Positions 18,235 to 27,099 of a stretch of DNA of 37,154 nucleotides are shown one piece after another (the first letter of the stretch is position 1; each line of letters begins with the position of its first letter). Position numbers and translations under genes: made by a program. Location of the stretch: assembly GCA_938082545.1 (NCBI GenBank), contig CALKCL010000033.1, positions 1-37,154 of the forward strand, given 5' to 3'. The notes below the pieces were generated by a model that was not told the DNA's origin, ran no database searches, and saw nothing but the letters and a program-made list of their open reading frames with translations. The DNA comes from an uncultured Gammaproteobacteria bacterium. Lineage in GTDB: Bacteria; Pseudomonadota; Gammaproteobacteria; Ga0077536.

Positions 18235-19140
18235 TTACTTAACGATGAGATCTATTTGAAATGGATCGGCACCAACCTTGATAGCGTATATACGGTCGGT
18301 ATCTTCCACATAAGCGAGATCAACACTCACTGAATCGGTCATCTTGAAACGTACTTCAAACCCAGCAGTACTCGTATCAATGGTCTTCGCGGTCGTTAAT
18401 GCGATACCGACTAACATCCGCTCAGCATTTTCAAAATTTGTAGCAGGTGTCAGATCGGCTTTTAATAATTTGGCTCGCATGGTACCAGCTGGCATCTCAA
18501 AACCACCTTCACCTTCCCCTCTAAAAACAGCATCGTCACCACCGTCACCCATAGAGTCGTAGACCTCATAAGTATAGGCGGGCGCTGGAGTATCTCCGCA
18601 ATCCATAGCAGGGTTCTCGGGATTTGCCTCTACCGTCCCAGTCCGCTGTCCGGCATAAGCTGTAGTGCTATCAATAGTCCAACATGATATTCCAGAGCCC
18701 GTCGCCCCGTAAAGAGTCGTGCTATATTCCTCAGTATGCTTGACGCCTAGCTTATTTTCTAACACCAAGACCATATGGCTATAAGTACCAAGTTCTATTT
18801 GACTATTGGTAGCCATATCAGCTTTTACAGGATATGCGATCTCATGCGGCACACCAGTATCGCTCTTGACCAAAAAGGAGCAGCTTTCCAGATCGTTAGT
18901 AGCGTTATAAGGGTCAGCTGTGCACAACCCAAAACGAAAAATATTTATTTTATAATTATCTGGTAACTCTTTGCACGCGGATCCCGTATTCCCATCCGTA
19001 TCAGTCACAACTACCCCACCCACTCCGGCTATTATGGCTCCCCCGGCATTTCTAGTACAGGTAGTCTCTGTCTCAGCACCCACATTTGCGAGGCATAGAA
19101 ATAACAGTATTAGAGTAATTAATCCTAGTTTAAGTTTCAT
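18235..19140 (-). CDS. Exported protein of unknown function
   Basis: A 301-residue secreted protein. The N-terminus is a clear signal peptide (MKLKLGLITLILLFLCLANV, cleavage probably after GAE), with GAGG 8 bases before the ATG. The mature part is acidic and rich in Thr, Ala, Gly and Asp, with six cysteines that could form disulphides, a Gly-rich stretch AGGAIIAGVGGVVV near the start, and repeated beta-strand-like segments to the end (IDLIVK). It looks like a cell-surface or periplasmic beta-rich protein. No known domain was recognised. It stands alone between the oxidoreductase and azurin. Confidence 0.65.
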   Translation of the reverse strand: MKLKLGLITLILLFLCLANVGAETETTCTRNAGGAIIAGVGGVVVTDTDGNTGSACKELPDNYKINIFRFGLCTADPYNATNDLESCSFLVKSDTGVPHEIAYPVKADMATNSQIELGTYSHMVLVLENKLGVKHTEEYSTTLYGATGSGISCWTIDSTTAYAGQRTGTVEANPENPAMDCGDTPAPAYTYEVYDSMGDGGDDAVFRGEGEGGFEMPAGTMRAKLLKADLTPATNFENAERMLVGIALTTAKTIDTSTAGFEVRFKMTDSVSVDLAYVEDTDRIYAIKVGADPFQIDLIVK

Positions 19141-19343
19141 ATTGTCACCCTCGATGTCTAGTTATACTGCGCAAAACACCGGACTGGTCGAAAACACATT
19201 TCACTATATTACGCCCACTACATAGAGTCCAATAGAATAAACCCTCAGAGCCTAACTTCTTGGCTGAGGTAATACAATCCATATTGCCTAAGGCACAAAT
19301 TTAAGGCCGTCTCGTGTAACGATATGTCTTCTAAAACGCAGAG

Positions 19344-19790
19344 CTAGTTGAGGGAGAACGCGCCCTTCATCATTGCATAATGACCGGGGAAGCTACAAAA
19401 GAACGTATACGATTCACCTGTCTTGAATGCGCTAGCATTGACAGTGACTTCAGTTGTCTCACCACCACCAATCAAGCCAGTTTTCAGTAACACTGGAGCA
19501 TCCGACGGAAGATATCCGCCCTCGGCACTGTGAGCCATATTGATAGACCCTATAACGGTTTGAAAATCACTGTCTTTAACGACGACTACATTGTGTCCCA
19601 TAATATTTGCCGGGAGCTTTCCACTATGGTTCAACACAAGTTTGAACTCACTACATGAGGCATCCATTTTTATCTCACTCACATCGTACTTCATGGAGTC
19701 TGACCCATTTAGAGTCACCTCACAGGTTCCGGCGAGTAACTGTAGTGGAAACATTAAAAGGGTAATTGCAAAGTAGCGCAGAGTTTTCAT
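19344..19790 (-). CDS. azu: Azurin, periplasmic blue copper protein
   Basis: A small electron carrier of the periplasm. From the start at 19790 the first 20 residues are a signal peptide (MKTLRYFAITLLMFPLQLLA). The copper ligands fall at His66 (MGHNVV), Cys132, His137 and Met141 (FFCSFPGHYAMMKG), each exactly 20 above P. aeruginosa azurin numbering, and the Cys23/Cys46 disulphide matches Cys3/Cys26. The GTG 8 codons earlier is rejected because the ribosome site GAGG lies within that extension. It may pass electrons from a bc1 complex to an oxidase or to a nitrite or peroxide reductase; no partner is in the window. Confidence 0.96.
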   Translation of the reverse strand: MKTLRYFAITLLMFPLQLLAGTCEVTLNGSDSMKYDVSEIKMDASCSEFKLVLNHSGKLPANIMGHNVVVVKDSDFQTVIGSINMAHSAEGGYLPSDAPVLLKTGLIGGGETTEVTVNASAFKTGESYTFFCSFPGHYAMMKGAFSLN

Positions 19791-19872
19791 AGTGACCTCA
19801 TAAATTTTATTCACAGGTATATACGGATATATACCTCATAAGGCTCAATCGAAAAAAACATCTAGTACAAGC

Positions 19873-21816
19873 TTATTTTTTCTTGACGCTTCGCTTACGT
19901 TTCTCAAAAGTTGAAGTTGTCTTACTCTCAGCCCGTCCTCTTAGAGGTTTCGTTGCTTTCCCTCTAGGCTCAGACTGTTTGTGCTCCGATTTTTTGTTCG
20001 GGGCAGACTGATAGGAAGATAATTTAACAATCTTTTCCCCTTCACCACTCGCCGGCTTAGTTCTTTTTCGTTCCTTGTGATCACCAGAGGCACGTTTTTT
20101 CTTTGAGTCAGAAGAAGCTTCCCCTCTATTTCTCTTGCTGCTATATCCCTTCTTATCAGAAGAATTATTACTTCGAGAGCGTCTTTCGCGATTATCACGG
20201 GGTTTGAAGCTGTCGGGCAATTTCTTAACAGAGATATCTTGTTCCAGCAATAATTCGGGAGAAATAGCTTTTAAAAAAAGCTCTGCGGCTTTCTTTGAGA
20301 ACTCAACGTGAGTGTCCTCTTCATTAATGACAATTTTTCCCACGTCTCCGTGCTGGAGTCGTCCTACCTTACACAGCATAGGAAGCAACCAACGTGCCTC
20401 GATGTGGTCCTTACGTCCGGCAGAAAGCGCAAACCAAACACCTTGTGTGAAAGCGTGATTCGATCCGGACCTTTTTTCCCTATCATTGGATGAGTCAGCG
20501 CTTGGAACATCTTTTAGCGCCATAGACGCTAGTCGACCACCACGAAAAAGTCGTACAAAAGCGGCGGCGATTTTTTGTTCTCCATGACATTCAACGAGCT
20601 GTTTAACTAACTCAATCTCGTTCTCCGCAAGAGGTTCTAGAAATTCAGGTGCTTCCACTATCTTTTGGTCGTCGCGTTTTAAAATCTCCGATACCGATGG
20701 AGGCGCACCCCAAGTTGCGTTGACATTTGCATGCTTAAAAAGAATTTCAGTTCTACGACGAGCATTGCCCGGGACCATAAGCACGGTGGTCCCCTTCCTA
20801 CCAGCTCGACCGGTCCTTCCGCTGCGATGCAATAGATTTTGACTGTTTTTGGGGATATCAGCATGAATGACTAACTCTAAGTTCGGCAGATCCAAGCCAC
20901 GTGCCGCCACGTCAGTAGCAACACAAACCTTCGCACTACCGCTGCGTAACGATTGAAGCGCATGAGTGCGTTCTTTTTGACTCAGCTCTCCCGACAATGC
21001 AACAACAGAGAAGCCCTTATTACCAAATTTACTGGTCATCTCATTTACCGCACGTCTCGTCCCACAAAAAATTAACGCATTTTTCGCATCGTAATAACGT
21101 AAAACGTTGGCAATAGCATCTTCACGGTTTTTTGCGGATACATTGTAGGCTTTATAGTCAATATCAACGTGTTGTTTGTCTTCCTCTTTAGTACTGACTC
21201 GTACAGCTTTGTTCTGATAATTCTTAGCCAAAGTGACAATAGGCTTTGGCACAGTAGCGGAAAACATAAGAGTACGCCGGCTCTTAGGCATTGTTTGGAG
21301 GATAAATTCCAGATCCTCACGAAAGCCCATGTCCAGCATCTCATCGGCTTCATCTAGAACCACGGTTTTGATATTTTGTAATTTAAGAGATCCCCGTTCA
21401 AGGTGATCTTTAAGTCTTCCAGGGGTGCCGACTACGATATGAATGCTTCTAGATAAAGCCATCCTTTCAGTCCGCATGTCCATACCACCCACGCAGGAAG
21501 AGATGGCTGCGCCTGTCCCTTTGTAAAGCCACATTAATTCAGCCTTTACTTGCAAAGCCAGTTCTCGAGTGGGCGCTACAACTAAAGCGACCGGCGAAGG
21601 GCTAGAGCCAAACTTTTCTTTCTCCCCCAACAAAGTAGAGGCCATTGCGAGTCCAAAAGCAACGGTCTTACCGGACCCTGTTTGTGCCGAGACCAAAAGG
21701 TCTCTATCTTTTAGTTCTGGTTCCAGAACAGAGTTCTGCACTGGGGTAAGGTAGGTATATTCTCTTTGAATTAATGCTTCTCGGAGCGCGGGGACAACTT
21801 CATCAAATAATGGCAT
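19873..21816 (-). CDS. ATP-dependent RNA helicase, DeaD/CsdA-like
   Basis: A second DEAD-box helicase, 647 residues. Motifs: Walker A AQTGSGKT (44-51), PTREL (82-86), DEAD (155-158), SAT, then TDVAARGLDL and HRSGRTGR in the helicase-C domain. A linker leads to a region at about 440-520 that looks like the DbpA/CsdA RNA-binding domain, and then a long Lys/Arg/Ser-rich tail (about 525-647). This layout fits cold-shock helicase CsdA and relatives in 50S assembly and mRNA decay. Start: ATG at 21814-21816. Upstream, TATAAT at 21900-21905 (minus strand) suggests a leader of roughly 80 bases. Confidence 0.92.
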   Translation of the reverse strand: MPLFDEVVPALREALIQREYTYLTPVQNSVLEPELKDRDLLVSAQTGSGKTVAFGLAMASTLLGEKEKFGSSPSPVALVVAPTRELALQVKAELMWLYKGTGAAISSCVGGMDMRTERMALSRSIHIVVGTPGRLKDHLERGSLKLQNIKTVVLDEADEMLDMGFREDLEFILQTMPKSRRTLMFSATVPKPIVTLAKNYQNKAVRVSTKEEDKQHVDIDYKAYNVSAKNREDAIANVLRYYDAKNALIFCGTRRAVNEMTSKFGNKGFSVVALSGELSQKERTHALQSLRSGSAKVCVATDVAARGLDLPNLELVIHADIPKNSQNLLHRSGRTGRAGRKGTTVLMVPGNARRRTEILFKHANVNATWGAPPSVSEILKRDDQKIVEAPEFLEPLAENEIELVKQLVECHGEQKIAAAFVRLFRGGRLASMALKDVPSADSSNDREKRSGSNHAFTQGVWFALSAGRKDHIEARWLLPMLCKVGRLQHGDVGKIVINEEDTHVEFSKKAAELFLKAISPELLLEQDISVKKLPDSFKPRDNRERRSRSNNSSDKKGYSSKRNRGEASSDSKKKRASGDHKERKRTKPASGEGEKIVKLSSYQSAPNKKSEHKQSEPRGKATKPLRGRAESKTTSTFEKRKRSVKKK

Positions 21817-22117
21817 ATGATTACAACGTAATTAAATTCTATGGGTGGAAAAGGAATACCGAAGGCAACGTTTTGCTAAAAAAGCATTAGGTATCAGTGA
21901 TTATATTGCACTGCAGCATACAAATCTACAAGCACCACGTCTGGATTTCACTCTCATGATATTATTACCTTTTAATATACCTAATCGTGTCAATACGCAG
22001 TTTAAGTCTATTATACGTCGAAAACGAATAGCGGCGCAGTAAACTTTTAACTACCGTCGAGCCGCGACAGCAGCCAAACTAAAACCTGACGCAACAACTT
22101 AAAAAAAGTAATAGAAA
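21817..22117. other. Divergent promoter region, helicase / squalene synthase operon
   Basis: The 301 bases hold a TATAAT box for the helicase (21900-21905, minus strand) and a candidate promoter for the hopanoid operon (described separately). A GCGGC...GCCGC pair in the predicted squalene synthase leader could form a hairpin. A 65-codon plus-strand frame (21845-22042) spans this region but has no ribosome site or family and is not called. Confidence 0.45.
21987..22014 (+). promoter_or_regulatory. Candidate promoter of the hopanoid operon
   Basis: GTGTCA (21987-21992, four of six -35 matches), a 16-base spacer and TATTAT (22009-22014, five of six). It would give a leader of about 97 bases before the squalene synthase ATG. 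Prediction from sequence only. Confidence 0.35.
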
Positions 22118-23200
22118 ATGGATACAGCACCTACTCTAGAAGATGAACAATTTCAGACAGAGATCCTTATCGGTGTCTCTCGCACCTTTGCATTAACGAT
22201 CCCACAACTGCCTGGCGTACTTAGGCGAGCCGTCGGAAATGCTTACTTATTATGCCGTATCGCAGATACGATAGAAGACGATCCGGAAATGTCTAAAGAT
22301 GAAAAAGTAAGATTTTCAGATTGGTTCATATCTATCCTTGAGGGAGCAGAGGATCATATACATTTTGAAAACGATCTCTCGTCTAGTCTAGCGACAGGCA
22401 CCCCTATTGCGGAAAAAGAACTTATAGAGTCCTCGGGAAGAGTACTTCGAATAACGCACGATTTACGCACCACGCAAAAATCAGCCATAACTAGATGCGT
22501 CCTGACGATGACTAAGGGCATGATGTATTATCAGGGAAAAGAAACGCTAGACGGCCTAGCAGATCAAAATGAAATGGATCGGTATTGCTATTATGTCGCC
22601 GGCGTCGTTGGAGAAATGCTCACCGAGCTATTTTGCGACTACTGCCCCGAGCTAGAGCCAAAGAAAGAACTCCTCTTTCCACTGTCTATCTCGTTTGGCC
22701 AGGCGCTGCAAATGACCAACATCCTAAAAGACGTTTGGATCGATCAAGAGCGGGGAGCTTGTTGGCTCCCTCGCACGACGTTTCAAAAACATGGAGTATC
22801 TTTTAAGACACTCGTCCCAGAAAATGGCGGCGAACCTTTCCGCAACTTTATGCTTGATATGCTTGCGACTGCATACGGGCATCTGAGTAATGCCCTCAGC
22901 TTTACTCTGTTGCTCCCTAGGAACCAGACAGGGATAAGGAGATTCTGTCTATGGGCGCTTGGAATGTCACTGCTGACTATAAAAAAAATCGAGAAAAACC
23001 CCAATTTCACCCACGGCTCTGAAGTGAAAATATCGCGCAGGAGTGTGAAAATCACCGCTCTAGCCACTAGCTTTTTCGCCATGTCGAATACCGCGCTCAA
23101 ATTACTGTTTAAAACAAGCGCCCTAGGCTTGAAGAAAAAAGAAATCAAGACTCCTTTAGACAGTATTTCTGATTTAACCATACATAAGAAACAGAATTAA
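22118..23200 (+). CDS. Squalene synthase, single-enzyme (eukaryote-like) type
   Basis: Joins two farnesyl diphosphates to presqualene diphosphate and reduces it to squalene. The two Asp-rich motifs are DTIED (50-54) and DVWID (205-209); SRTFALTIPQLP (21-32) and RYCYYVAGVVGEML (155-168) match the substrate-binding helices, and the NILKDVWIDQERGACWLP part resembles the NADPH-dependent single-step enzymes (eukaryotic and Methylococcus types) more than the HpnC/HpnD pair. Length is 360 residues with a hydrophobic helix near 275-290 and a basic C-terminus, consistent with membrane association. It leads an operon with hpnG, hpnN, a CDP-alcohol phosphotransferase and hpnA, so squalene here feeds hopanoids. 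A phytoene synthase role is less likely given that context. Confidence 0.87.
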   Translation: MDTAPTLEDEQFQTEILIGVSRTFALTIPQLPGVLRRAVGNAYLLCRIADTIEDDPEMSKDEKVRFSDWFISILEGAEDHIHFENDLSSSLATGTPIAEKELIESSGRVLRITHDLRTTQKSAITRCVLTMTKGMMYYQGKETLDGLADQNEMDRYCYYVAGVVGEMLTELFCDYCPELEPKKELLFPLSISFGQALQMTNILKDVWIDQERGACWLPRTTFQKHGVSFKTLVPENGGEPFRNFMLDMLATAYGHLSNALSFTLLLPRNQTGIRRFCLWALGMSLLTIKKIEKNPNFTHGSEVKISRRSVKITALATSFFAMSNTALKLLFKTSALGLKKKEIKTPLDSISDLTIHKKQN

Positions 23201-23202
23201 TC

Positions 23203-23886
23203 GTGCGCTTTGGAGTCATTACCGCCATGCCTGCGGAGGCTAAAACATTTAATAGCGATTCGGACTATTCAGAACAAAACAGCTGGCTGTTTGCCTCTGG
23301 GTCTGCCGGACAAAAAAATGCGAGGTTGTCGGCGAAAAATCTTCTGGAACAAGGGTGCGACTGTCTCATCAGTTGGGGAGTAGCTGGAGCATTAGACCCG
23401 CAACTTACCGTAGGGGATCTTATAGTCACCAGTGCCGTTATAAATGATCGAGGCGAATCCTTTAACTTTGGTTCCGATGATCTTAAGTCGCTAGTAGAAA
23501 CGTTTAAATCTTTAGATCCAAAAGTAGGTGGGCTCCTCTACAGTACTGAAAAACCAGTGCCGTTAGCAATAGAAAAGCAAGAACTGCGCGAAAAATTCCA
23601 CGCTGAAAGTGTTGATATGGAAAGCGCTGCGATTGCAAAAGTAGCATGTGATGCGCAAATAAACTTTATTGCTGTTCGGTGTATCGTTGACCGCTCCGAT
23701 TGTGACCTCCCCGTGGCTGCGACTAGCTCATTTAAAGACAATGGAAAGGTTGATGTTTTTCAACTCCTTAAAGCACTGACACAACACCCTCTACAACTTG
23801 TTCCGCTAATACGGCTAGGCTTAAATTACTATTCAGCGCTTCGCCACCTTAGAAAAGCAGCTACTCTGTTACGACGATGTCTCTAA
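23203..23886 (+). CDS. hpnG: Hopanoid-associated nucleosidase/phosphorylase, HpnG
   Basis: HpnG removes adenine from adenosylhopane, giving the ribosyl side chain of bacteriohopanepolyols. The protein has the nucleoside-phosphorylase fold: GVITAMPAEAKTF near the start, LISWGVAGALDPQLTVGDLI (55-74), the signature SVDMESAAIAKVA (136-148) whose Glu140 contacts the ribose, and the base-binding IVDRSDCD (161-168). The 227-residue length is normal for HpnG. The GTG start lies 2 bases after the squalene synthase stop, and the end overlaps hpnN by 10 bases, so translation is probably coupled. Its natural partner hpnH is at the right edge of the window. Confidence 0.88.
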   Translation: MRFGVITAMPAEAKTFNSDSDYSEQNSWLFASGSAGQKNARLSAKNLLEQGCDCLISWGVAGALDPQLTVGDLIVTSAVINDRGESFNFGSDDLKSLVETFKSLDPKVGGLLYSTEKPVPLAIEKQELREKFHAESVDMESAAIAKVACDAQINFIAVRCIVDRSDCDLPVAATSSFKDNGKVDVFQLLKALTQHPLQLVPLIRLGLNYYSALRHLRKAATLLRRCL

Positions 23887-26510
23887 AAAATTTCGCATTA
23901 CAGGCCATGGCAGCTGTTACCCAGTCCAGCGTGAAACACAAATATTGGGTTTTATCCATGGCTTTTCTCGCCGCTAGTGTATGTACTTGGGCGACCATAT
24001 CCAATGCAAAAATTAACACCAACACCGAAGATATGATTTCGTCCACGGTACCATGGAGAATCGCCCAAACAGACTTCAAGCAGGCTTTCCCTTTCTTCTC
24101 TGACACCATTGCGATAGTTGTTGACGGACCAACGGCTGATTTAACTGATGAAGCTGCCGAACTCTTCATATCTCAGCTCTCTGAGTTAGGTTTTAGTCCA
24201 CAACAAATTTTTTACCCTCAAAACAGTGTTTTTTTTCGAGAAAACAAGCTTCTATACCTCTCTCTTCAAGAGGTAGAAATATTAACGAAAAGACTCACAA
24301 ATGCTCAAGCAATGCTTGGGAGGTTGGCTGCCGATCCGAGTTTAAATGGGCTACTCGCACTCACTGATGAGATAAATAAACGGGCAAAAAACACGGAAGA
24401 TCCAGAGTCAGAGAGATTTATAATGACACTGGCCAAAGAATTAGAGCGCTCAGGAAAAAGCTCCATCCCTATTTCTTGGCAGAGTTTCTTAGAAGACGAA
24501 CGTTCATCAGAAAAAATACACAGGCGCATAATCGTTCTCACGCCTGAATTGGACTTCAGCCAGATTTTACCTGCCGATAAGGTCATGTCTGACCTCCGTG
24601 CTATGATAAATATCTTCGATTCAGATCTTTGGCCAGAAATTACCATAAGACTCACGGGTCCTGCTGCACTCGGCCACGAGGAATTACAAAGTGTCATAGC
24701 AGGCGCAAAGCAAGCCGCAGCAGTCTCATTGACCTTAATTATTGTTGTCCTTCTGATAGGCCTAAGATCCGTTTCTTTAATGCTAGCAACGCTTTTCACA
24801 TTGCTCACAGGACTAGCCTTAACTGCTGCATTCGCGACAGTTGCTATAGGCACACTAAATATGATTTCGATAGCTTTCGCCATCCTGTATGTGGGCCTAG
24901 GCGCTGATTTTGCTATTCACTACTGCTTGCGATTTCAAGAAGAAAGTCGATTTAGATCTAAACTTGAGGCCATAGCTAGTGCGGCTCGCCATGGAGTCGT
25001 GCCACTCGGTTTATGTGCGCTAACCAGTGCAGTAGGCTTTCTCGCATTCATCCCAACGGACTACAAAGGGGTAGGAGAGCTTGGAATGATAGCCGGCGTA
25101 GGAATGCTTGTAAGCTTTTTCATGAGCTTCACTGTGCTTCCTGCTTGCCTATCGGCACTTCCGGCTCAGAAAAGTAAAAGACTCTTGAATGGCAGAAAAG
25201 AATCCTCTCACCATAGGAACATCGAAATATCCTCAAAATATTTTATTACTCTACTGGTTGTTTTTGTATCTGCGGGCATATATATATCAAAAGATATCTC
25301 TTTCGATATCAACCCACTGCATTTAAACAACCAAAATGCTGAATCTGTAAAAACTTTACATGAAATGTCTTTAGACAAAGAGAGTCCATTAGACGAGATT
25401 TCTTTTATTGTAAACGATATGAAGAATGCCCTAGAACTAACGAAACAACTATCTCAGGTCTCAGAGGTTGGTGACGTTACTTTGGTCTCTTCTTTCATCC
25501 CGCAAAAGCAAGCCTCAAAACTAGCTGTCATCGATGAGTTGGGGCTAGTAATAGGAGGAGAATTTCAACTTGCCAAAGACATAGACGCACTAAACCTTGA
25601 CCTTAAACCTATCAGAATCAGTTTAATTCGCAATATTGAAACGATTAACGAACATTCCCAACCTTCAAAAGCATTACTTCTTTACAAGTCCCAGCTGCAA
25701 AAAATATTAAATCAAATAAGTACTGCCGATCAGAGCCAAAACTTTAAATATGCACAAGATTTAGAGACACTGACTATGCGCCACTTCTCTCCATTGATAA
25801 AAAAAATAAATGGCGGGCTGTCTCCGAACAAAGTTACCCTTGAGAATTTACCTGTCACTCTTAAAAGTCGATGGGTATCGGAAGAAGGACTTATCCGACT
25901 ACAAATTAATCCTGAGGAATCATTAGATTCGAATGATAAAATCTCTGGCTTTATATCGGCGGTAAGGAAAGTTACTGGCCATAGTGCTACTGGCACTCCT
26001 ATTGTCAGCCTTGAAGCAAGTCGTTCAGTACTCACCTCGTTCGCTCAAGCATTTGCGACGGCCTGTCTCGTTATCATCGGAGTGCTGTGGGTATCTTTGA
26101 AGAGAACGTCTCACGTAGTAATCGCTCTTATACCTATGCTCTTAGCTTGTGTGGCAACAACTTCAATCATGGTTTTAGTCGGTTTGCCATTTAATTTTGC
26201 CAACATCATTGCTCTCCCATTGATCGTGGGCATTGGTGTTGATAGCACACTTCATATTATTCATCGCTATATTAACTACGACGGATTATCGATGAATTTC
26301 ATGCAAACCAGTACCGCACGAGGAGTTATTCTAAGCACTCTAACTACCATGGCTAGCTTTGGGAACTTGGCTATTTCACCTCATGCGGGCACAGGAAGCA
26401 TGGGTCTTTTGCTCAGCTTAGGCCTTTCAGTAACTTTAATTAGTACGCTAGGATGTCTCCCACTACTACTTCGCAGATATGTAAAAAGGAGCACCGAAAT
26501 TGCGACATAA
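23877..26510 (+). CDS. hpnN: RND/MMPL-family hopanoid transporter, HpnN
   Basis: HpnN is an inner-membrane RND protein needed to move hopanoids to the outer membrane. The 877-residue protein has the two-fold RND layout: one helix near residues 21-40, a periplasmic domain, a cluster of helices with GLGADFAIHY (about 341-350), a second periplasmic domain, and a second cluster with GIGVDSTLHI (about 785-794); the Asp in each GxxxD motif carries protons. It overlaps hpnG upstream, and its last bases overlap the following gene. The length and the position in the operon are typical of HpnN. Confidence 0.9.
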   Translation: MSLKNFALQAMAAVTQSSVKHKYWVLSMAFLAASVCTWATISNAKINTNTEDMISSTVPWRIAQTDFKQAFPFFSDTIAIVVDGPTADLTDEAAELFISQLSELGFSPQQIFYPQNSVFFRENKLLYLSLQEVEILTKRLTNAQAMLGRLAADPSLNGLLALTDEINKRAKNTEDPESERFIMTLAKELERSGKSSIPISWQSFLEDERSSEKIHRRIIVLTPELDFSQILPADKVMSDLRAMINIFDSDLWPEITIRLTGPAALGHEELQSVIAGAKQAAAVSLTLIIVVLLIGLRSVSLMLATLFTLLTGLALTAAFATVAIGTLNMISIAFAILYVGLGADFAIHYCLRFQEESRFRSKLEAIASAARHGVVPLGLCALTSAVGFLAFIPTDYKGVGELGMIAGVGMLVSFFMSFTVLPACLSALPAQKSKRLLNGRKESSHHRNIEISSKYFITLLVVFVSAGIYISKDISFDINPLHLNNQNAESVKTLHEMSLDKESPLDEISFIVNDMKNALELTKQLSQVSEVGDVTLVSSFIPQKQASKLAVIDELGLVIGGEFQLAKDIDALNLDLKPIRISLIRNIETINEHSQPSKALLLYKSQLQKILNQISTADQSQNFKYAQDLETLTMRHFSPLIKKINGGLSPNKVTLENLPVTLKSRWVSEEGLIRLQINPEESLDSNDKISGFISAVRKVTGHSATGTPIVSLEASRSVLTSFAQAFATACLVIIGVLWVSLKRTSHVVIALIPMLLACVATTSIMVLVGLPFNFANIIALPLIVGIGVDSTLHIIHRYINYDGLSMNFMQTSTARGVILSTLTTMASFGNLAISPHAGTGSMGLLLSLGLSVTLISTLGCLPLLLRRYVKRSTEIAT

Positions 26511-27099
26511 ACCTTGGGATGCGAAAGCTGCGGCTTGGGTGGTAAACCCTTTTAAAGACTCTAACACGATCCACCCTAATCACTTCACTCTACTAAGACT
26601 GATTGTAGGGCTTGCAGGCGCTTGGCTCTTTGCCAAAGGAGCTTATCCTAATACAGCTGCATTACTGATCATTTCATCTAACTTTATTGACCATATGGAC
26701 GGAGAGTTAGCTCGACTTGCAAATAAACAAAGTCGGTTTGGACATGTTTTCGATCTGGCATCAGATGCTTTAGTCACCGTATCAATGTTTGTAGGAATAG
26801 GGGTTGGTGTTGCTCTTTTTCCAGAAGCTAATTACGCTTTGGAAGCGGGCATAATTTCAGGAGTATCAGTAGCGCTTATCTTTCACTTACGCTACTTAAT
26901 AGAAGAAAAGCATGGGAAGTCGAGAATCCACCAGCCTCTTTGGGGTGGATTCGAAGCAGAAGATATTCTGTATTTAATGCCGATCGTGACCCTGCTAGAG
27001 GGCTTAAATTCTTTTTTATATCTAGCCAGTCTAGGCGCTCCTATAGCTGCTCTATTTGTCGTTTTCCAGTACAGAAAAATTATGGCTGAAGGAAAATGA
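26500..27099 (+). CDS. CDP-alcohol phosphotransferase, candidate phosphonolipid transferase
   Basis: A 199-residue inner-membrane enzyme of the CDP-alcohol phosphotransferase (class I CAP) family. The full catalytic signature is present: Asp64, Asp67-Gly68, Ala71-Arg72, Gly81, Asp85 and Asp89, in the spacing DxxDGxxAR-x8-GxxxDxxxD. About six helices. Such enzymes move a phosphoalcohol from a CDP-alcohol to an acceptor hydroxyl, or the reverse. The TTG start at 26500 has a perfect AAGGAG 8 bases upstream and overlaps the end of hpnN; its stop overlaps hpnA (ATGA). Its position inside the hopanoid operon, near an AEP nucleotidyltransferase operon, makes CMP-AEP a plausible donor. A conventional phosphatidylglycerophosphate- or phosphatidylinositol-type role is also possible. 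Confidence 0.85.
   Translation: MRHKPWDAKAAAWVVNPFKDSNTIHPNHFTLLRLIVGLAGAWLFAKGAYPNTAALLIISSNFIDHMDGELARLANKQSRFGHVFDLASDALVTVSMFVGIGVGVALFPEANYALEAGIISGVSVALIFHLRYLIEEKHGKSRIHQPLWGGFEAEDILYLMPIVTLLEGLNSFLYLASLGAPIAALFVVFQYRKIMAEGK

Noticed and set aside
21845-22042. A 65-codon frame between the helicase and squalene synthase
   Set aside because: It lies across two promoter boxes, has no ribosome site and no family; probably chance.
22783-23181. A 132-codon minus-strand frame inside squalene synthase
   Set aside because: It is antisense to a clearly conserved gene and shows no domain; a shadow frame.
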